From Dama dama (taxonomy: Eukaryota; Chordata; Mammalia; Artiodactyla; Cervidae), in the NCBI RefSeq assembly GCF_033118175.1, contig NW_026870889.1, positions 1,488,001 through 1,552,000 of the forward strand: 64,000 bases of DNA, written 5' to 3'. Below are positions 58,366 to 64,000 of this stretch, piece after piece. Within the stretch, counting starts at the first letter, position 1. Every line of letters starts with the position of its first letter. Made by a program: the position numbers and the translations under genes. The notes beneath the pieces were generated by a model that searched no databases, was not told the DNA's origin, and saw nothing but the letters and a program-made list of their open reading frames with translations.

Positions 58366-61300
58366 GACCCTGAACCTCGGGGCCATGCAGGGGGTCCACA
58401 CTCCCAGGCCAAAGCAGAACCACATGCACACGTCTGTTCCTGCCCCCTGCACCGGCAGAGAGCTCGGGGGAGCCAGAGACTGCCAGGCAGCTGCTGGGCT
58501 GGCCGCCTGTGTGGGAAGGGGCAGAACCGACCTAGGGGCAAGTTGGGCCTCTTGCTCTCCCTGCTGCCCTGAGGCTGCTGGGCCAAAGAGGTCTTGGGCA
58601 TCCAGCCCCTTGCTGGTCCCTTCCCTCTGACGAGGCCCTCTGAGCTCCAGCACCTTGCAGTGTGGAGACAGCCCCTGCCAGCAACCTCCTCTCCAAGGAG
58701 GCCTCAACCGAGGCCTAGGCCCAGGGGAAAGGCACCAGCGGGGATGAGCCTGGGGAGGCGCCTGGGCATGTCTGGACCCATCCCTGCAGCCTGCCCCTTG
58801 GTGGGGCAGTACCCCCGGAGGCCAGGAAGGTCTGGGCAAGGCTGGCCAGGGGCAGGGGCCATGCTGGGTCCTGCCCCTGGCCTGTGGGGCCTCTGAGCAC
58901 AACCGGCCCTCTCCCACTGGAAGACCTCCCCGGCTGCCTCCAAAGGCCGGTTTGCCAACACTCCCGACCGCTGTTCCCGCAAGGCACGCACAATGCTCCC
59001 AAGCCCGGGAGAAAAGCGCTTCGGGGTGTTGCTCTCTCTGGGCCCTTGCCCCTGAGCCTGGGGTCCAGGCAGTGGGTCCACACTCCCAGACCAAGGCAGA
59101 ACCACATGCACACGTCTGTTCCTGACGCCTGCACCGGCAGAGAGCTCGGGGGAGCCAGAGTATGCCAGGCAGCTGCTGGGCTGGCGGCCTGTGTGGAAAG
59201 GGGCAGAACCGACCTAGGGGCAAGTTGGGCCTCTTGCTCTCCCTGCTGCCCTGAGGCTGCTGGGCCAAAGAGGTCTTGGGCATCCAGGCCCTTGCTGGTC
59301 CTTTCCCTCTGATGAGGCCCTCTGAGCTCCAGCACCTTGCAGTGTGGAGACAGCCCCTGCCAGCAACCTCCTCTCCAAGGAGGCCTCAACCGAGGCCTAG
59401 GCCTAGGGGAAAGGCACCAGCGGGGATAAGCCTGGGGAGGCGCCCGGCCATGTCTGGACCCAGTCCCTGCAGCCTGGCCTTGGTGGGGCAGTACCCCCGG
59501 AGGCCAGGAATGTCTGGGCAAGGCTGCCAGGGGCAGGGACACTGCTGGGTCTTGCCCCTGGCCTGTGGGGCGTCTGAGCACAACCGGCACTCTCCCGCTG
59601 GAAGACCTCCCCGTCTGCCTCCAAAGGACGGTTTGCAAGCACTACCACCCGCTGTTCCCGCCAGGCACGCACAATGCTCCCAAGCCCGGGAGAAAAGCGC
59701 TTCGGGGTGGTGCTCTCTCCGGGCCCTTGCCCCTGAGCCTGGGGGCCAGGCAGGGGGAACACACTCCCAGGCCAAGGGAGAATGACATGCACACGTCTGT
59801 TTCTGCCCCCTACACCGTTAGAGAGCTCGGGGGAGCCAGAGACGGTCAGGCTGCTGCTGGGCTGGCTGCCTGTGTGGTACGGGGCAGAGCCGACCTAGGG
59901 GCAAGTTGGGCATCTTGCTCTCCCTGCTGCCCTGAGGCTGCTGGGTCAAAGAGGTCTTGGGCATCCAGCCCTTTGCTGGTGCCTTCCCTCTGACGAGGCC
60001 CTCTGAGCTCCAGCACTTTGCAGTGTGGAGACAGCCCCTGTCAGCAACCTCCTCTCCAAAGAGGCCTCAACCGAGGCCTAACCCAGGGGAAAGGCACCAG
60101 CGGGGATGATCCTGGGGAGGCGCACGGACATGTCTGGACCCAGTCTCCGCAGCCTGCCCCTTGGTGGGGCAGTACCCCCGGAGGCCAGGAAGGTCTGGGC
60201 AAGTCTGGCCAGGGGCAGGGGCCCTGCTGGGTCCTGCCCCTGGCCTGTGGGGCCTCTGAGCACAACCGGCCCTCTCCAACTGTAAGACATCCCCGGCTGC
60301 CTCCAAAGGCCGGTTTGCAAGCGCTCCCGCCCACTGTTCCCAGCAGGCGTGCACAATGCTCCCAAGCCCGGGAGAAAAGCGCTTCAGGGTGGTGCTCTCT
60401 CAGGGCCCTTGCCCCTGAGCGTGGGGGCCAGGCACGATGTCCACACTCCCAGGCCAAGTCAGAACCACATGCACACGTCTGTTCCTGCCCCCTGCACCGG
60501 CAGAGAGCTCGGGGGAGCCAGAGTCTGTCAGGCAGCTGCTGGGCTGGCCGCCTGTGTGGGAAGGGGCAGAGCCGACCTAGGGGCAAGTTGGGCCTCTTGC
60601 TCTCCCTGCTGCCCTGAGGCTGCTGGGCCAAAGAGGTCTTGGGCATCCAGCCCCTTGCTGGTCCCTTCCCTCTGACGAGGCCCTCTGAGCTCCAGCACCT
60701 TGCAGTGTGGAGACAGCCCCTGCCAGCAACCTCCTCTCCAAGGAGGCCTCAACCGAGGCCTAGGCCCAGGGGAAAGGCACCAACGGGGATGAGCCTGGGG
60801 AGGCGCCCGGGCATGTCTGGACCCAGTCCCCGCAGCCTGCCCCTTGGTGGGGCTGTAACCCCGGAGGCAGGAAGGTCTGGGCAAGGCTGGCCAGGGGCAG
60901 GGGCCCTGCTGGGTCCTGCCCCTGGCCTGTGGGGCCTCTGAGCACAACCGGCCCTCTCCCACTGGAAGACCTCCCCGGCTGCCTTCAAAGGCCGGTTTGC
61001 AAGCACTCCCGCCCACTGTTCCCACCAAGCACGCACAATGCTCCCAAGCCCGGGAGAAAAGCGCTTCGGGGTGGTGCTCTCTCCGGGCCCTTGCCCCTGA
61101 TCCTGGGGGCTAGGCAGGGGGAACACACTCCCAGGCCAAGGCAGAAACACATGCCCACGTCTGTTCCAGTCCCCTGCACCGGCAGAGAGCTCGGGGGAGC
61201 CAGAGTCTGTCAGGCAGCTCTTGGGCTGGCCGCCTGTGTGGGAAGTGGCAGAGCCGACCTAGGGGCAAGTTGGACCTCTTGCCCTCCCTGCTGCCCTGAG

Positions 61301-64000
61301 GCTGCTGGGCCAAAGAGGTCTTGGGCATCCAGCCCCTTGCTGGTCCCTTCCCTCTGACGAGGCCCTCTGAGCTCCAGCACCTTGCAGTGTGGAGACAGCC
61401 CCTGCCAGCAACCTCCTCTCCAAGGAGGCCTCAACCGAGTCCTAGGACCAGGGGAAAGGCACCAGCGGGGATGAGCCTGGGGAGGCGCCCGGGCATGTCT
61501 GGACCCAGTCCCCGCAGCCTGCCCCTTGGTGGGGCAGTACCCCCGGAGGCCAGGAAGGTCTGGGCAAGGCTGGCCAGGGGCAGGGGCCCTGCTGGGTCCT
61601 GCCCCTGGCCTGTGGGGCCTCTGAGCACAACCGGCCCTCTCCCACTGGAAGACCTCCGCGGCTGCCTCCAAAAGCCGGTTTGCCAACACTCCCGCCCGCT
61701 GTTCCCGCCAGGCACGCACAATTCTCCCAAGCCCGGGAGAAAAGTGCTTCGGGGTGTTGCTCTCTCCGGGCCCTTGCCCCTCAGCGTGGGGGCCAGGCAG
61801 TGGGTCCACACTCCCAGACCAAGGCAGAACCACATGCACACGTCTGTTCCTGACCCCTGCACCGGCAGAGAGCTCGGGGGAGCCAGAGTCTGTCAGGCAG
61901 CTGCTGGGCTGGCCGCCTGTGTGGGAAGGGGCAGAGCCGACCTAGGGGCAAGTTGGGCCTCTTCCTCTCCCTGCTGCCCTGAGGCTGCTGGGCCAAAGAG
62001 GTCTTGGGCATCCAGCCCCTTGCTGGTCCCTTCCCTCTGACGAGGCCCTCTGAGCTCCAGCACCTTGCAGTGTGGAGACAGCCCCTGCCAGCAACCTCCT
62101 CTCCAAGGAGGCCTCAACCGAGGCCTAGGCCCAGGGGAAAGGCACCAGCGGGGATGAGCCTGGGGAGGCGCCCGGGCATGTCTGGACCCAGTCCCCGCAG
62201 CCTGCCCCTTGGTGGGGCAGTACCCCCGGAGGCCAGGAAGGTCTGGGCAAGGCTGCCAGGGGCAGGGACACTGCTGTGTCCTGCCCCTGGCCTGTGGGGC
62301 GTCTGAGCACAACCGGCACTCTCCCGCTGGAAGACCTCCCCGGCTGCCTCCAAAGGCTGGTTTGCAAGCACTCCCGCCCGCTGTTCCCGCCAGGCACGCA
62401 CAATGTTCCCAAGCCCGGGAGAAAAGCGCTTCGGGGTGGTGCTCTCTCCGGGCCCTTGCCCCTGAGCCTGGGGGCCAGGCAGGTGGAACACACTCCCAGG
62501 CCAAGGCAGAACGACATGCACACGTCTGTTCCTGCCCCCTACCCCGGCAGAGAGCTCGGGGGAGCCAGAGACTGCCAGGCTGCTGCTGGGCTGGCTGCCT
62601 GTGTGGGACGGGGTAGAGCCGACCTAGGGGCAAGTTGGGCCTCTTGCTCTCCCTGCTGCCCTGAGGCTGCTTGGTCAAAGAGGTGTTGGGCATCCAGCCC
62701 TTTGCTGGTCCCTTCCCTCTGACGAGGCCCTCTGAGCTCCAGCACCTTGCAGTGTGGAGACAGCCACTGCCAGCAACCTCCTCTCCAAGGAGGCCTCAAC
62801 CGAGGCCTAGGCCCAGGGGAAAGGCACCAGCGCGGATGATCCTGGGGAGGCGCACGGACATGTCTGGACCCAGTCCCCACAGCCTGCCCCTTGGTGGGGC
62901 AGTACCCCCGGAGGCCAGGAAGGTCTGGGCAAGTCTGGCCAGGGGCAGGGACCCTGCTGGGCCCTGACCCTGGCCTGTGGGGCCTCTGAGCACAACCGGC
63001 CCTCTCCCACTGGAAGACCTCCCCGGCTGCCTCCAAAGGCCGGTTTGCAAACACTCCCGCCCGCTGTTCACGTCAGGCTCGCACAATGCTCCCAAGCCCG
63101 GGAGAAAAGCACTTCGGAGTGGTGCTCTCTCCGGGCCCTTGCCCCTGATCCTGGGGGCTAGGCAGGGGGAACACACTCCCAGGCCAAGGCAGAACCACAT
63201 GCACACGTCTGTTCCTGACCCCTGCACCGGCAGAGAGCTCGGGGGAGCCAGAGTCTGTCAGGCAGCTGCTGGGTTCGCTGCCTGTGTGGGAAGGGGCAGA
63301 GCCGACCTAGGGGCAAGTTGGGCCTCTTGCTCTCCCTGCTGCCCTGAGGCTGCTGGGCCAAAGAGGTCTTGGGCATCCAGCCCCTTGCTGGTCCCTTCGC
63401 GCTGACGAGGCCCTCTGAGCTCCAGCACCTTGCAGTGTGGAGACAGCCCCTGCCAGCAACCTCCTCTCCAAGGAGGCCTCAACCGAGGACTAGGCCCAGG
63501 GGAAAGGCACCAGCGGGGATGAGCCTGGGGAGGCGCCCGGGCATGTCTGGACCCAGTCCCCGCAGCCTGCCCCTTGCTGGGGTAGTACCCCCGGAGGTCA
63601 GGAAGGTCTGGGCAAGGCTGCCAGGGGCAGGGACACTGCTGGGTCCTGCCCCTGGCCTGTGGGGCCTCTGAGCACAACCGGCACTCTCCCGCTGGAAGAC
63701 CTCCCCGTCTGCCTCCAAAGGCCGGTTTGCAAGCACTCCCGCCCGCTGTTCCCGCCAGGCACGCACAATGCTCCCAAGCCCGGGAGAAAAGCGCTTCGGG
63801 GTGGTGCTCTCTCCGGGCCCTTGCTCCTGAGCCTGGGGGCCAGGCAGGGGGAACACACTCCCAGGCCAAGGCAGAACGACATGCACACGTCTGTTCCTGC
63901 CCCCTACACCGGCAGAGAGCTCGGGGGAGCCAGAGACTGCCAGACTGCTGCTGGACTGGCTGCCTGTGTGCGACGGGGCAGAGCCGACATAGGGGCAAGT
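58366..64000. repeat. Satellite monomer block 5 (to end of window)
   Basis: Anchors lie at 58594, 59276 (CCTCTGATGAGG variant), 59957 (GCTGGTGCCTTCC with CTGTCAGCAACC), 60639, 61321, 62004, 62686 and 63369, the last cut by the window end. The order of variant monomers after the sub-array repeats that seen after sub-array 2. From about 61.2 kb the block follows 9.3-12.05 kb at an offset near 51945-51947, including the rare CTGCTTGGTCAAAGAGGTG near 62667 and 10722. No gene is seen. Confidence 0.95.

Larger units (their letters stand above)
1..64000. repeat. GC-rich satellite DNA array filling the whole window (682-683 bp monomer)
   Basis: The sequence is a head-to-tail array of one monomer in a single orientation. 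The anchor word TTGGGCATCCAG (or a close variant) recurs every 680-683 bases, for example at 250, 932, 1613, 2296, 2978, 3661, except where a 128-bp sub-array interrupts. I count 75 complete monomers. A sample 60-base line is 65% GC, and a consensus-like monomer holds roughly 25 CpG dinucleotides, so CpG is not depleted as in old methylated vertebrate DNA. I saw no inversion, transposon insertion or unique sequence. What is seen is the repeat; satellite identity follows from the structure; location in heterochromatin is inferred. GC-rich ~0.7-kb satellites are known in ruminants (satellite II family), but I cannot match this sequence to one from memory. Confidence 0.97.

Noticed and set aside
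1..64000. CENP-B box (pattern NTTCGNNNNANNCGGGN)
   Set aside because: The best candidates, around CTTCGGGGTGGTGCTC in the core and its reverse complement, fail the required central A and the CGGG spacing. I saw no match on either strand in the consensus monomer; a full pattern scan would settle rare variants.
1..64000. Ribosomal DNA spacer, transposon or viral origin of the repeat
   Set aside because: No rRNA-like sequence, terminal inverted repeats, long terminal repeats, poly-A tails, target-site duplications or recognisable polymerase or transposase motifs were seen in any frame.

Overview
The whole 64 kb window is tandemly repeated satellite DNA. I find no gene, RNA gene, transposon or stretch of single-copy sequence that I can support. 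The basic unit is a GC-rich, CpG-rich monomer of about 682-683 bp (most spacings 680-683), repeated head-to-tail in one orientation: 75 complete monomers plus partial ones at both ends. An array of this size, composition and higher-order structure points to centromeric, pericentromeric or subterminal heterochromatin of a eukaryotic, probably vertebrate, chromosome. Ruminant satellite II families (bovine 1.723, caprine and cervid satellite II) are GC-rich with monomers near 0.7 kb and are a reasonable comparison, but I do not recognise this sequence and cannot name the species.

Layout: monomer blocks (1-6031, 8467-16521, 19992-24639, 27211-54378, 58366-64000) alternate with four places where one ~128-129 bp segment of a single monomer has itself been amplified in tandem (6032-8466, 19 units; 16522-19991, 27 units; 24640-27210, 20 units; 54379-58365, 31 units). 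This is a satellite within a satellite. The four monomers that carry the expansions share diagnostic variants and the same terminal unit, so the expansion probably arose once and was copied with its flanks.

At larger scale, 1-6600 is repeated almost perfectly at 11173-17090, with one monomer lost. A six-monomer higher-order repeat runs from about 35.4 to 45.5 kb, with one extra monomer inserted in its second copy. The end of the window (about 61.2-64.0 kb) again resembles about 9.3-12.05 kb. Mosaic monomers and short transplanted patches indicate unequal exchange and gene conversion.

Many long open frames exist on both strands and in several frames at once. They follow from GC-rich, stop-poor repeat sequence and are not annotated as genes. 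All identity statements come from reading by eye; a dot plot and monomer clustering would firm them up. Long arrays of this kind are also prone to assembly collapse or chimerism, which applies to every structural claim here.
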